From: an uncultured Clostridia bacterium
GTDB lineage: Bacteria > Bacillota > Clostridia > Oscillospirales > Ruminococcaceae
Direction of reading: 5' to 3'
Length of the DNA stretch: 9,145 bases
Assembly (NCBI GenBank): GCA_937894185.1
Contig: CALCSA010000026.1
Location: 1 to 9,145 of the forward strand
The notes beneath the pieces were generated by a model, which saw only the letters and a list, made by a program, of their open reading frames with translations, was not told the origin of the DNA and searched no databases. A program made the position numbers and the translations under genes. This document shows positions 1 to 6,962 of the stretch, piece by piece (position 1 is the first letter of the stretch; the number at the start of each line of letters is the position of its first letter).

Positions 1-21
1 TTGCATACAATTTAGGTCGGC

Positions 22-38
22 ATTCATCTGTTATGAAT
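22..38. repeat. Inverted repeat upstream of glgB promoter
   Basis: ATTCAT (22-27) and ATGAAT (33-38) form 6-bp arms around a 5-base spacer, directly before a TTGACA hexamer at 41-46. Another ATGAAT lies at 104-109, inside the spacer of the better promoter. It could be a regulator site, but such short AT-rich repeats arise easily by chance. Confidence 0.2.
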
Positions 39-40
39 AT

Positions 41-69
41 TTGACAAGAAACACCTAGGACCATCCAAT
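41..69 (+). promoter_or_regulatory. Weak candidate sigma-A promoter (distal)
   Basis: A perfect -35 hexamer TTGACA (41-46) is followed after 17 bases by TCCAAT (64-69), which matches the -10 consensus at only 4 of 6 positions. It may be a secondary upstream promoter for the glg operon. The promoter at 98-126 is more convincing. Confidence 0.22.
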
Positions 70-97
70 GAAATTTAAGTAATTTGTCGAAATACTC

Positions 98-126
98 TTG
101 TAAATGAATGAAAAAATTGCTAAAAT
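98..126 (+). promoter_or_regulatory. Candidate sigma-A promoter of the glg operon
   Basis: TTGTAA (98-103, 4 of 6) is separated by 17 bases from TAAAAT (121-126, 5 of 6). A TG at 118-119 gives an extended -10. Transcription would start near 133-134, leaving a leader of about 70 bases before the preferred glgB start at 204. The spacing and extended -10 make this the best promoter upstream of glgB. No terminator separates it from the rest of the operon, so it probably drives glgB-glgC-glgD-glgA. Confidence 0.5.
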
Positions 127-139
127 AGCATTAATCCAT

Positions 140-153
140 GGAGGTGATCCTCC
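140..153 (+). promoter_or_regulatory. Leader hairpin built on an anti-16S (Shine-Dalgarno) sequence
   Basis: GGAGG (140-144) pairs with CCTCC (149-153) across a TGAT loop. Bases 140-150 (GGAGGTGATCC) are complementary to the 3' end of Firmicutes 16S rRNA. No gene starts at normal distance from it: the glgB starts at 189 and 204 lie 44 and 59 bases past GGAGG. It sits within about ten bases of the predicted mRNA 5' end. Possible roles are ribosome standby, coupling to a short leader ORF, or mRNA protection. The role is inferred; only the sequence is seen. Confidence 0.4.
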
Positions 154-190
154 TGTGATTTGATAGGCTCTTATGAACCCAAGCAGAAAT

Positions 191-195
191 GAGGG
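191..195 (+). promoter_or_regulatory. Ribosome binding site deciding the glgB start
   Basis: GAGGG ends 8 bases before the ATG at 204, whereas the in-frame ATG at 189 has no purine-rich Shine-Dalgarno in the preceding bases. The site therefore favours 204 over 189 as the translation start. Confidence 0.55.
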
Positions 196-203
196 ATGTT
201 GAA

Positions 204-2210
204 ATGCCTGTTCCTAAAAAAACAGCCGATGCCCTAAATGCTTTTTCCCGAGGGGAGAACCACCGAACCCATCAGATTCTGGGGAATCATCAGGAAAAGC
301 GCCGGGGCAAACAGGGAGTTGTGTTTCGCACCTGGGCACCCAATGCGGAAAAAGTATCGGTGGTGGGTGACTTCAACGATTGGGATGAGGAGAAGAATCC
401 TTGTGTTCTGCTGGAAGATACCGGCGTATGGGAGACCTTTTTAACCGGGGTGGAACCCTACGACATATATAAGTATTCCGTCACCGGAAAAAGCGGTCAA
501 ACGGTGCTTAAATCCGACCCCTTTGCCCTTCACTTTGAAACGCCTCCCGCCAACGCCTCCAAGGTGCTGGATCTGCATCCATTCCCTTGGACCGATTCCC
601 GCTGGATGGAACAGCGGCGGACCAAAAATCACTACCACAGCCCTATCAATATCTACGAGATGCATCTGGGCTCTTGGCGGCGGTATCCCGACGGCAACCA
701 CTTCGATTACATCAAGCTGGCCCGGGAGCTTGCCGCCTACCTCAAGGAGATGGGCTATACCCATGTGGAGCTGATGCCCATTACCGAGTACCCCTACGAC
801 GGCTCTTGGGGGTATCAGGTCACCGGTTACTTTGCCCCTACCTCCCGCTATGGTACTCCCAGCCAGTTCAAGGAGTTTGTCAACATCCTCCACCGGGCGG
901 GAATCGGAGTGCTGATGGACTGGGTACCCGCCCACTTTCCCAAGGATGCCCACGGTCTCTACGAGTACGACGGCGGCCCCTGTTACGAATATGCCGATCC
1001 CAAAAAGAGCGAGCACAGCGGCTGGGGGACCCGGGTATTTGATTTTGGCAAGCCGGAAGTGCGCAGCTTTTTAATTTCCAGCGCTTTGTTCTGGATTGAG
1101 GAATACCACATCGACGGCCTGCGTCTGGACGCGGTGGCCTCCATGCTCTATCTGGACTATGACCGCCAGCAATCCGGCTGGACCCCTAACATCTACGGTG
1201 GGCGGGAGAATCTGGAGGCGGTGGAGTTCCTGCAAATTTTCAACCAGTCCATCCTCACCCTGCATTCCGATGTGATGATCATGGCAGAGGAAAGCACTGC
1301 GTGGCCTCTGGTCACCAAGCCTCCTCACGTGGGGGGGCTGGGCTTCAACTTCAAGTGGAACATGGGCTGGATGAACGATATGCTCCACTACACCTCTCTG
1401 GACCCCATCTACCGGGCCTTTAACCACGATAAGCTCACCTTTTCCATGTTTTACGCTTTTTCGGAAAACTTTGTTTTGCCCATCTCCCACGACGAGGTGG
1501 TGCACGGCAAGTGCTCCCTTATTGAAAAGATGCCGGGAGACTATGAGACCAAGTTTGCCGGAGCCAAAACCTTTTTGGGCTACATGATGAGCCATCCCGG
1601 CAAAAAGCTTTTGTTTATGGGCTGCGAGTTCGCCCAGTTTATTGAGTGGGACTACCAAAAGGAGCTGGACTGGCTTCTGCTGGATTACGAAAGCCACCGC
1701 CAATTCCAGCACTATGTCAGGACGCTCAACCGCTTTTATCTCAAGTACCCCTGCCTGTGGCAGGTGGAGGACAGTTGGGAGGGATTCCAATGGGTTGTCT
1801 CCGACGATTCCAGTCAAAGCGTGGTGGTGTTCCGCCGCATTGACGAGGAAGAAAACGAGCTGGTGGTGGTCTGCAACTTTTCCCCCGTGGCCCACAGCAA
1901 TTACCGTTTTGGCGTAAAGGCCGCCCGTAGCTACACCCGGGTTTTGTGCTCCGACGACGTGGAGTTCGGCGGTTCCGGAACCTGTCCGCAGACCAAGTAC
2001 CTCTGCGAAAAAGTGCCCATGCACGGCTACCAGCGGAGCATCAGCATTGAACTGCCCCCTTTGAGCGCTCTGTGGTTTAAGCCGGTGGCGCTGCAAAAGC
2101 GCAAACCCATCCCCACTCTGGAGGTGACATCCTCCAGAGCATCCCAGAAAAAAGCATCCTCACAGGGGAAAGATTCCAAGGCAACGTCCGGCGGGGAAGC
2201 AGGTGGTTAA
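204..2210 (+). CDS. glgB: 1,4-alpha-glucan branching enzyme GlgB
   Basis: This cytoplasmic GH13 enzyme cuts alpha-1,4 chains and rejoins them as alpha-1,6 branches on glycogen. From the ATG at 204 it has 668 residues. An N-terminal CBM48-like domain (about 35-115, with FRTWAPNAEKVSVVGDFNDW) precedes a TIM barrel. The barrel carries the substrate loop YDGSWGYQ, the nucleophile Asp309 in GLRLDAVAS, the general acid Glu362 in MAEESTAWP and Asp430 in ISHDEVVHGK. An all-beta C-terminal domain ends near SALWFKP. A tail of about 40 residues rich in Ser, Lys and Gly follows, which is unusual for the family. The start at 204 is chosen for its GAGGG site; 189 is the in-frame alternative, adding five residues. 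It is the first gene of the glgBCDA operon and lies 100 bases before glgC. The call is secure, as all catalytic residues are present. Confidence 0.97.
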   Translation: MPVPKKTADALNAFSRGENHRTHQILGNHQEKRRGKQGVVFRTWAPNAEKVSVVGDFNDWDEEKNPCVLLEDTGVWETFLTGVEPYDIYKYSVTGKSGQTVLKSDPFALHFETPPANASKVLDLHPFPWTDSRWMEQRRTKNHYHSPINIYEMHLGSWRRYPDGNHFDYIKLARELAAYLKEMGYTHVELMPITEYPYDGSWGYQVTGYFAPTSRYGTPSQFKEFVNILHRAGIGVLMDWVPAHFPKDAHGLYEYDGGPCYEYADPKKSEHSGWGTRVFDFGKPEVRSFLISSALFWIEEYHIDGLRLDAVASMLYLDYDRQQSGWTPNIYGGRENLEAVEFLQIFNQSILTLHSDVMIMAEESTAWPLVTKPPHVGGLGFNFKWNMGWMNDMLHYTSLDPIYRAFNHDKLTFSMFYAFSENFVLPISHDEVVHGKCSLIEKMPGDYETKFAGAKTFLGYMMSHPGKKLLFMGCEFAQFIEWDYQKELDWLLLDYESHRQFQHYVRTLNRFYLKYPCLWQVEDSWEGFQWVVSDDSSQSVVVFRRIDEEENELVVVCNFSPVAHSNYRFGVKAARSYTRVLCSDDVEFGGSGTCPQTKYLCEKVPMHGYQRSISIELPPLSALWFKPVALQKRKPIPTLEVTSSRASQKKASSQGKDSKATSGGEAGG

Positions 2211-2220
2211 AACACCCGTC

Positions 2221-2251
2221 CCGCCAAGGCTTCCAAGAAAAGCTGAGGCGG
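2221..2251 (+). other. Intercistronic hairpin between glgB and glgC
   Basis: CCGCC (2221-2225) pairs with GGCGG (2247-2251), and an inner GCTT/AAGC can extend the stem. No T run follows, so it is unlikely to terminate transcription. It could stabilise or mark processing of the glgB message. Confidence 0.3.
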
Positions 2252-2310
2252 CCCAACACACAGATTCTTTCCCCGGTTTTCAACCTCCTAACAGAAGGGA
2301 ATGAACGGCT

Positions 2311-3591
2311 TTGTTGAAACTGAATAAGAAAAAATGGATCGCTATGATTTTGGCCGGCGGACAGGGCAGCCGACTCCTTTCCCTGACCAAGCGGCTGGCT
2401 AAACCCGCCGTCCCCTTTGGCGGAAAATATCGCATCATTGACTTTACCCTTTCCAACTGCGTCAATTCCGGTATCGATACGGTGGGGGTACTCACCCAGT
2501 ACCAGCCTCTGCTGCTCAACGAGTACATCGGCAACGGCCAGCCATGGGACTTGGACCGGGTCCACGGCGGCGTGTTTGTGCTCCCCCCCTACCAGCAAAG
2601 CTCCGGCTCCGACTGGTATACCGGAACCGCCAACGCCATCTACCAGAACCTGCAGTTCATCCAGCGCTACGACCCGGATTACGTTCTGATTCTTTCGGGG
2701 GATCACATCTATAAGATGGACTATTCCAAGATGCTGAAGTTCCACCGTCAGCATCAGGCGGACTGCACCATCGCCACCTTGGAGGTGCCCCGTCACGAGG
2801 CCGACCGCTTTGGGATTCTGGCCAGCGATGAGGAGGGGCGGATCACCAGCTTTGAGGAAAAGCCCGCCCAGCCAAAATCCAACATGGCCTCCATGGGTAT
2901 CTATATTTTCTCCACCAAGACTCTGGTTCGTTATCTGGAGGAGGACGCTCTGGACGATGCTTCCTCCAAGGATTTCGGCAAGAATATCATCCCCGCCATG
3001 CTGGGCAGCGGCGCCCGCCTTTTTGCCTATCCCTTTGAGGGCTACTGGAAGGACGTGGGCACCATCGACAGTCTTTGGGAGGCCAACATGGACCTGCTGG
3101 ATCCTTCCATGCCTTTGGATCTGGGGGATCCCCAGTGGCGGATTTACGCCCGCAACGCCGTTCGGCCTCCCCAGTATGTGGGCCGCGACGCCGTGGTGCA
3201 GAACTCCATCGTCACCGAGGGCGCGGAAATTTACGGAGAGGTGGATTTTTCCGTTCTCTTTGCCGGGGTGGTGGTGGAGCCGGGAGCAACGGTGCGGGAC
3301 AGCATCGTCATGCCGGGCACCGTCATCCGTTCGGGGGCGGTGGTGGACTACGCCATTATTGCGGAAGGCTGCGAGATCGGCCGGGGTGCCCGGGTAGGCT
3401 CCCGCCCCGAGGATACCCCGGATAAATCCCTTTGGGGGGTCACCGTCATTGCCGAAGGAGTCACCGTGGCTCCCGGCGCAGTGGTTCCCGCCAAGGCAGT
3501 GGTGGACGGCGATTGGAACATCGGCTCAGCGGTGGTTCTGGATGCACCGGAGCCTGCGGAAAAAGAAGCCGGGGAGGTGGTGAGAGCATGA
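2311..3591 (+). CDS. glgC: Glucose-1-phosphate adenylyltransferase GlgC
   Basis: GlgC makes ADP-glucose and pyrophosphate from glucose-1-phosphate and ATP, the committed step of bacterial glycogen synthesis. The 426-residue protein matches the family length (E. coli about 431). The nucleotidyltransferase signature GGQGSR (16-21) is followed by KPAVPFGGKYRIIDF, then SGDH with the catalytic-type Asp131, FEEKP (181-185) and GYWKDVGT (244-251). From about residue 290 repeated hexapeptide-like turns (AEIYGE, ATVRDS, AVVDYA) indicate a left-handed beta-helix. The start is a TTG at 2311 (or the adjacent TTG at 2314), about 10 bases after AGAAGGGA. The next ATG at 2344 would remove the first beta strand before the GGQGSR loop, so it is rejected. 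The stop overlaps glgD by ATGA, implying translational coupling and matched amounts of the two subunits. Confidence 0.97.
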   Translation: MLKLNKKKWIAMILAGGQGSRLLSLTKRLAKPAVPFGGKYRIIDFTLSNCVNSGIDTVGVLTQYQPLLLNEYIGNGQPWDLDRVHGGVFVLPPYQQSSGSDWYTGTANAIYQNLQFIQRYDPDYVLILSGDHIYKMDYSKMLKFHRQHQADCTIATLEVPRHEADRFGILASDEEGRITSFEEKPAQPKSNMASMGIYIFSTKTLVRYLEEDALDDASSKDFGKNIIPAMLGSGARLFAYPFEGYWKDVGTIDSLWEANMDLLDPSMPLDLGDPQWRIYARNAVRPPQYVGRDAVVQNSIVTEGAEIYGEVDFSVLFAGVVVEPGATVRDSIVMPGTVIRSGAVVDYAIIAEGCEIGRGARVGSRPEDTPDKSLWGVTVIAEGVTVAPGAVVPAKAVVDGDWNIGSAVVLDAPEPAEKEAGEVVRA

Positions 3592-4703
3592 AGAACCTTT
3601 TGGGAATCGTGTTTTCCAACATGCACGAGCATATGGTCAGCGACCTGACCCCTCACCGTTGTATGGGCTCTGTCCCGGTGGGAGGCAGATACCGCCTCAT
3701 CGACTTTGTCCTCTCTACTCTGGCCAATTCCGGTGTTGAGGACGTGGGAGTCATCACCAAAACCAACTACCAGAGCCTGATGGACCATCTGGGCAACGGG
3801 CGGGAGTGGGACCTTTCCCGCAAGACCGGAGGACTAGCCATTCTCCCCCCCTTCTCCCGCACCGAAACCGGCATGTACCGGGGCCGCATTGAGGCCCTGT
3901 ACGGCATCATGGGCTATCTGCGGTCCAGCCCGGCCACCCACGTCATCACCTGCGACTGCGACATGCTCTTTAACACCACCTACGACGACATGCTTCTGTC
4001 CCACGTGGAAACAGGAGCGGACATCACGGTGATGTACAAAAAGATGCCTCTGATTGGGGAAGTTTCCAAGGATACCTGCGTCCTTTCTGTGGAGGAGAAC
4101 GGGCGGGTGCGGGATGTGATGGTTGCTCCCCCCCTGAGCGGAGAGCAGAACGTCTACCTCAACATTATGATCATCTCCAAAAGCTTGCTGGAATATCTGG
4201 TCAGCAGCTGCTTCAGCCGCAACCAGTACTCCTTTGAGCGGGATATTCTCCAGGCGGGGGCCCGGCAGTACCACATCAACGCCTACGAGTATACGGGGTA
4301 TATCAGCCGGTTTTCTTCCCTGCAAACCTATTACGACGCCAATCTGGCTCTGCTGGATTCCGAAGTGCGCAGCCAGCTCTTCCCCCGGGAAATGCCTATC
4401 TATACCAAGGTGCGGGATGAAGCCCCCGTCCGCTACGGTCTTGGCTCCAAAGTTTCCAACTCCCTGTTGGCCGACGGCTGCGTGGTGGAGGGTGAGGTGG
4501 AAAACAGCGTCCTCTTCCGCGGGGTGACGGTGGGTAAGGGCGCCAAGGTAAAAAACAGCGTCATCATGCAGGGCACCACCATTGGCGAAGGCTCCAGTCT
4601 GGAGTGGGTGATGACCGACAAAAATGTCACCGTCCGGGAAAGCCGCATGCTGACCGGTTTTCAGACCTACCCTGTCTACATTGCCAAGGGCTCGGTGATT
4701 TGA
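3588..4703 (+). CDS. glgD: GlgD, non-catalytic subunit of ADP-glucose pyrophosphorylase
   Basis: GlgD is a paralogue of GlgC found in Firmicutes. In studied species it forms a mixed complex with GlgC and raises its activity, while having little activity alone. This 371-residue protein keeps the fold motifs VPVGGRYRLIDFVLS (29-43), YQSLMDHLGNGREWDL (61-76) and a C-terminal beta-helix (about 290-350). It lacks the GGxGxR phosphate loop (here SNMHEHMVSDLTPHR) and the SGDH motif (here TCDCD, 121-125). The ATG at 3588 overlaps the glgC stop by ATGA and has GGAGG 10 bases upstream, inside the glgC end. The frame is open to 3432, but that extension overlaps glgC and is not family-like. Lack of catalytic motifs is seen; the regulatory role is known from relatives. 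Confidence 0.95.
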   Translation: MKNLLGIVFSNMHEHMVSDLTPHRCMGSVPVGGRYRLIDFVLSTLANSGVEDVGVITKTNYQSLMDHLGNGREWDLSRKTGGLAILPPFSRTETGMYRGRIEALYGIMGYLRSSPATHVITCDCDMLFNTTYDDMLLSHVETGADITVMYKKMPLIGEVSKDTCVLSVEENGRVRDVMVAPPLSGEQNVYLNIMIISKSLLEYLVSSCFSRNQYSFERDILQAGARQYHINAYEYTGYISRFSSLQTYYDANLALLDSEVRSQLFPREMPIYTKVRDEAPVRYGLGSKVSNSLLADGCVVEGEVENSVLFRGVTVGKGAKVKNSVIMQGTTIGEGSSLEWVMTDKNVTVRESRMLTGFQTYPVYIAKGSVI

Positions 4704-4747
4704 TACCGTGCGGACAGAGCTTTCCGGAAGAAAAGGAGTGATTTACG

Positions 4748-6172
4748 GTGAAAATTCTGCTGGCTGCCAGTGAGGCTGTCCCCTTTATCAAGTCGGGAGG
4801 GTTAGCCGATGTGGCAGGTTCCCTATCCAAAGCGATTCGCAACCGCTCTCAGGCCTGCCGGGTGGTTCTGCCCCTCTACAGCGATATTTCCGACGAGCTT
4901 CGGGCAGGCATGAAGGAGATCGCCCGCTTTCAGGTCCAGTTGGCTTGGCGCAACCAGTACTGTGGCGTTCTGGAAACCACCTGCAATGGAGTCAAGTACT
5001 ATTTTCTGGACAACGAGTACTACTTTAAACGCCGGGGACTATATGGCTTTTTTGATGATGCCGAGCGGTTCGCCTTCTTTTCCCGGGCGGTTCTGGAAAT
5101 GCTTCATCACATAGATTTTAAACCAGAGATCATTCACTGCAACGACTGGCAAACCGCCCTGATTCCCGCCTATCTGGATGTGTTTTACCGGACCAGCGAA
5201 AAGCACCGGGATATCAAAACGGTGTTCACCATCCACAACATCCAATATCAGGGAACCTTCGGCCTGCAGGTGATTGAGGATATTCTGGGCTTTCCGGAAA
5301 GCACACAGGGCATTGTGGAATACGAAGGCAACTGCAATTATATGAAGGCGGCCATCGAGCAGTGCGACATGTTGACCACCGTTTCCCCCACCTACGCTCA
5401 GGAACTGATGGACCCATGGTTTGCCCACGGCCTACATACCCTGCTGCAAGAAAAGCGCTACAAGATGCGGGGGATTCTCAACGGCATCGACCAAAAGCTG
5501 TACAATCCCGCCACCGACCCCCGGCTGGCCAAACACTACACCGCCACGGACCTTTCGGGCAAGGCGGCCTGTAAGCGGGCTTTGCAGGAGGAGATGGGGC
5601 TCAAGCCTCATGCCGATGCTTTGCTCATTGGCATGGTAACCCGTCTGGTGGATCATAAGGGGCTGGATCTGGTGCAGTATGCTTTTTCCCGCATGATGGA
5701 GCGGGGGGTGCAGTTTGTGCTGCTGGGCTCAGGGGATTGGCAGCTTGAGCGGTTCTTCCGGGAAACTGCCGACCTGTATCCCGGCAGGGTGGGCATCCAC
5801 ATTGGGTTTGACGAGGCTCTTTCCATGCGGATTTATAGCGGCGTTGATCTGTTCCTGATGCCCAGCCGCAGCGAACCCTGCGGTTTGGCCCAGATGATTT
5901 CTATGCGGTACGGAACTCTGCCGGTGGTTCGTTCCACCGGGGGCCTCAACGACAGCGTCCGGGATTTTGGCGGGGAAGATGGCAACGGCTACACCTTCCT
6001 CACCTGCAACGCCGACGACATGCTGGACGCCATCTACCGCGCCTGTGACGATTTCGCCGATCCGGCGCTCTGGGCCCAGCACAGCAAGGCGGCCATGGGC
6101 TGTGATTTTAGCTGGGGTCGTTCCGCTGTGGAGTATCTTTCCCTTTACACCAGCCTGTTGCAGGAGCCGTGA
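4748..6172 (+). CDS. glgA: Glycogen synthase GlgA (ADP-glucose type)
   Basis: GlgA adds glucose from ADP-glucose to the non-reducing end of alpha-1,4 glucan chains. The 474 residues match the family (E. coli 477), a GT5 enzyme with two Rossmann-like lobes. The N-terminal lobe shows the ADP-binding KSGGL (15-19) and HCNDWQT (130-136). The C-terminal lobe shows TRLVDHKG (298-305, with Arg299 and Lys304), SRSEPCGLAQ with Glu376, and STGGLNDSV. The start is GTG at 4748, with AAGGAG nine bases upstream, 44 bases after the glgD stop. It is the last gene of the operon: a strong terminator follows, and no glgP (phosphorylase) lies between, unlike the Bacillus subtilis glgBCDAP order. Confidence 0.97.
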   Translation: MKILLAASEAVPFIKSGGLADVAGSLSKAIRNRSQACRVVLPLYSDISDELRAGMKEIARFQVQLAWRNQYCGVLETTCNGVKYYFLDNEYYFKRRGLYGFFDDAERFAFFSRAVLEMLHHIDFKPEIIHCNDWQTALIPAYLDVFYRTSEKHRDIKTVFTIHNIQYQGTFGLQVIEDILGFPESTQGIVEYEGNCNYMKAAIEQCDMLTTVSPTYAQELMDPWFAHGLHTLLQEKRYKMRGILNGIDQKLYNPATDPRLAKHYTATDLSGKAACKRALQEEMGLKPHADALLIGMVTRLVDHKGLDLVQYAFSRMMERGVQFVLLGSGDWQLERFFRETADLYPGRVGIHIGFDEALSMRIYSGVDLFLMPSRSEPCGLAQMISMRYGTLPVVRSTGGLNDSVRDFGGEDGNGYTFLTCNADDMLDAIYRACDDFADPALWAQHSKAAMGCDFSWGRSAVEYLSLYTSLLQEP

Positions 6173-6180
6173 AAACGGTT
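6165..6180 (+). other. Small GAAA-loop hairpin over the glgA stop codon
   Basis: AGCCGT and ACGGTT (one G-T wobble) can pair around a GAAA tetraloop, with the glgA TGA (6170-6172) inside the hairpin. GNRA loops are stable in RNA, but the stem is only six pairs. A role is not evident. Confidence 0.25.
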
Positions 6181-6182
6181 CA

Positions 6183-6205
6183 CCTCCTATAAAAAGTTTT
6201 GGAGG
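6183..6205 (+). other. CCTCC/GGAGG stem-loop after glgA
   Basis: CCTCC (6183-6187) can pair with GGAGG (6201-6205), with a short A/T inner pairing. GGAGG is followed 3 bases later by ATG GAA TAA (6209-6217), a two-codon frame too close to be a normal start. It precedes the operon terminator and has no T tail of its own. Confidence 0.25.
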
Positions 6206-6223
6206 ATAATGGAATAAATTTAC

Positions 6224-6275
6224 AAAAATCCGTTCATACTCTCCACACGACATTGGAGAGAGGACGGATTTTTTT
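6224..6275 (+). terminator. Intrinsic terminator of the glg operon
   Basis: AAAAATCCGT (6224-6233) pairs fully with ACGGATTTTT (6264-6273). An inner CTCTCC (6239-6244) pairs with GGAGAG (6255-6260) around a 10-base loop. Seven Ts (6269-6275) end the right arm. The structure is a strong Rho-independent terminator for glgBCDA. Its T run is directly followed by the spoIIR ATG, and its right arm contains the only purine-rich sequence available as a spoIIR ribosome binding site. Confidence 0.85.
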
Positions 6276-6884
6276 ATGAAGCGTTGGGAGCTTTCCCTGA
6301 TTATTGGCATGGTAGCGGCGGTGATCTTTACTTCCTTAGGGGCCTTTGGGGCGGAGTGCCGGGAGGTCAGCGGGCAGGTGCTGCGGTTGCATGTGCTGGC
6401 CAATTCCGACAGCCCTGAGGATCAGGGCCTCAAGCTCAAGGTTCGGGATGCGGTTCTGGAAGGCACGGCCGAGCTTTTTGAAACCGGCTCCGACAAAGAA
6501 GCACTAATGGTTCTGACTCAGGACCACCTCCGGGAAATTGAGGCCATCGCCAACAATGCCCTGCGGGAAAACGGTTCGCCGGACTGCGTCCGCGCTCAGG
6601 TGGTCAACATGTATTTTGAAACCCGGGACTACGGTGAGATCACCATGCCGGCGGGATATTACGATGCGGTGCGCCTCACCATTGGCAACGGGCAGGGACA
6701 AAACTGGTGGTGTGTCATGTTTCCCCCCATGTGCATCCCCGCCGCCAACGCTTCCCCCCTGCCCTTAGAGGAGCAGCTGACCCATCTGGGGGAGGAAACC
6801 CGCTATGTTCCCCGGTTTGCCGTAGTGGAGCTGATCGAAAGCCTGATGGCAGACTCTGTGCCTTCCGAGGCAGAAGCTACCTGA
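6276..6884 (+). CDS. spoIIR: Stage II sporulation protein R (SpoIIR)
   Basis: In Bacillus, SpoIIR is made in the forespore under sigma-F, is exported to the intermembrane space and activates SpoIIGA, which cleaves pro-sigma-E in the mother cell. This 202-residue protein starts MKRW followed by a hydrophobic stretch (about 7-25), a signal peptide or anchor. It then has the family hallmark VLRLHVLANSDSPEDQ (35-50) followed by KLKVRDAVL, and GQNWWCVMFPPMC (141-153) near the C-terminus. Cys104, Cys146 and Cys153 fall in the exported part. It is slightly shorter than B. subtilis SpoIIR (about 224). The ATG at 6276 abuts the T run of the preceding terminator, and a likely GAGAGAGGA ribosome site lies in that hairpin. 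No clear sigma-F promoter was found upstream by eye. Confidence 0.93.
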   Translation: MKRWELSLIIGMVAAVIFTSLGAFGAECREVSGQVLRLHVLANSDSPEDQGLKLKVRDAVLEGTAELFETGSDKEALMVLTQDHLREIEAIANNALRENGSPDCVRAQVVNMYFETRDYGEITMPAGYYDAVRLTIGNGQGQNWWCVMFPPMCIPAANASPLPLEEQLTHLGEETRYVPRFAVVELIESLMADSVPSEAEAT

Positions 6885-6896
6885 TGGTTACATCTT

Positions 6897-6934
6897 AAAA
6901 GGAGGAGACGTATTTGGTACGTCTCCTCCTTTTT
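6897..6934. terminator. Perfect bidirectional terminator between convergent genes
   Basis: AAAAGGAGGAGACGTA (6897-6912) and TACGTCTCCTCCTTTT (6918-6933) form an uninterrupted 16-bp stem with loop TTTGG and A/T runs on both sides. It can stop transcription of spoIIR from the left and of the minus-strand gene from the right. Confidence 0.92.
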
Positions 6935-6962
6935 GATGCCGTGAAATGATTCCTGCTGCCCT

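Noticed and set aside
1..132. Riboswitch or structured RNA upstream of glgB
   Set aside because: The segment is AT-rich with only short inverted repeats and lies mostly before the predicted transcript start. No known riboswitch motif was recognised.
441..1016. 191-codon minus-strand frame within glgB
   Set aside because: It is an antisense shadow of the glgB coding strand with no ribosome site or recognisable motif.
1071..2096. 341-codon open frame on the minus strand within glgB
   Set aside because: It is fully antisense to glgB, whose catalytic motifs are intact. The translation is His/Val/Gly-rich and matches no family I recognise. Long antisense frames are common in GC-rich genes.
2077..2796. 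239-codon minus-strand frame spanning the glgB-glgC junction
   Set aside because: It is antisense to two well-supported genes, and the translation has no recognisable domain.
3432..3587. N-terminal extension of the glgD frame
   Set aside because: The extension lies wholly within glgC in another frame and is Gly/Arg/Ser-rich. The ATG at 3588 has a good ribosome site and gives the family-like N-terminus.
6169..6240. Possible sigma-F promoter for spoIIR
   Set aside because: Several partial matches to -35 and -10 elements were tried (for example TTCATA at 6233 and GGAATAAATT at 6211), but none paired with correct spacing, so no promoter is claimed.
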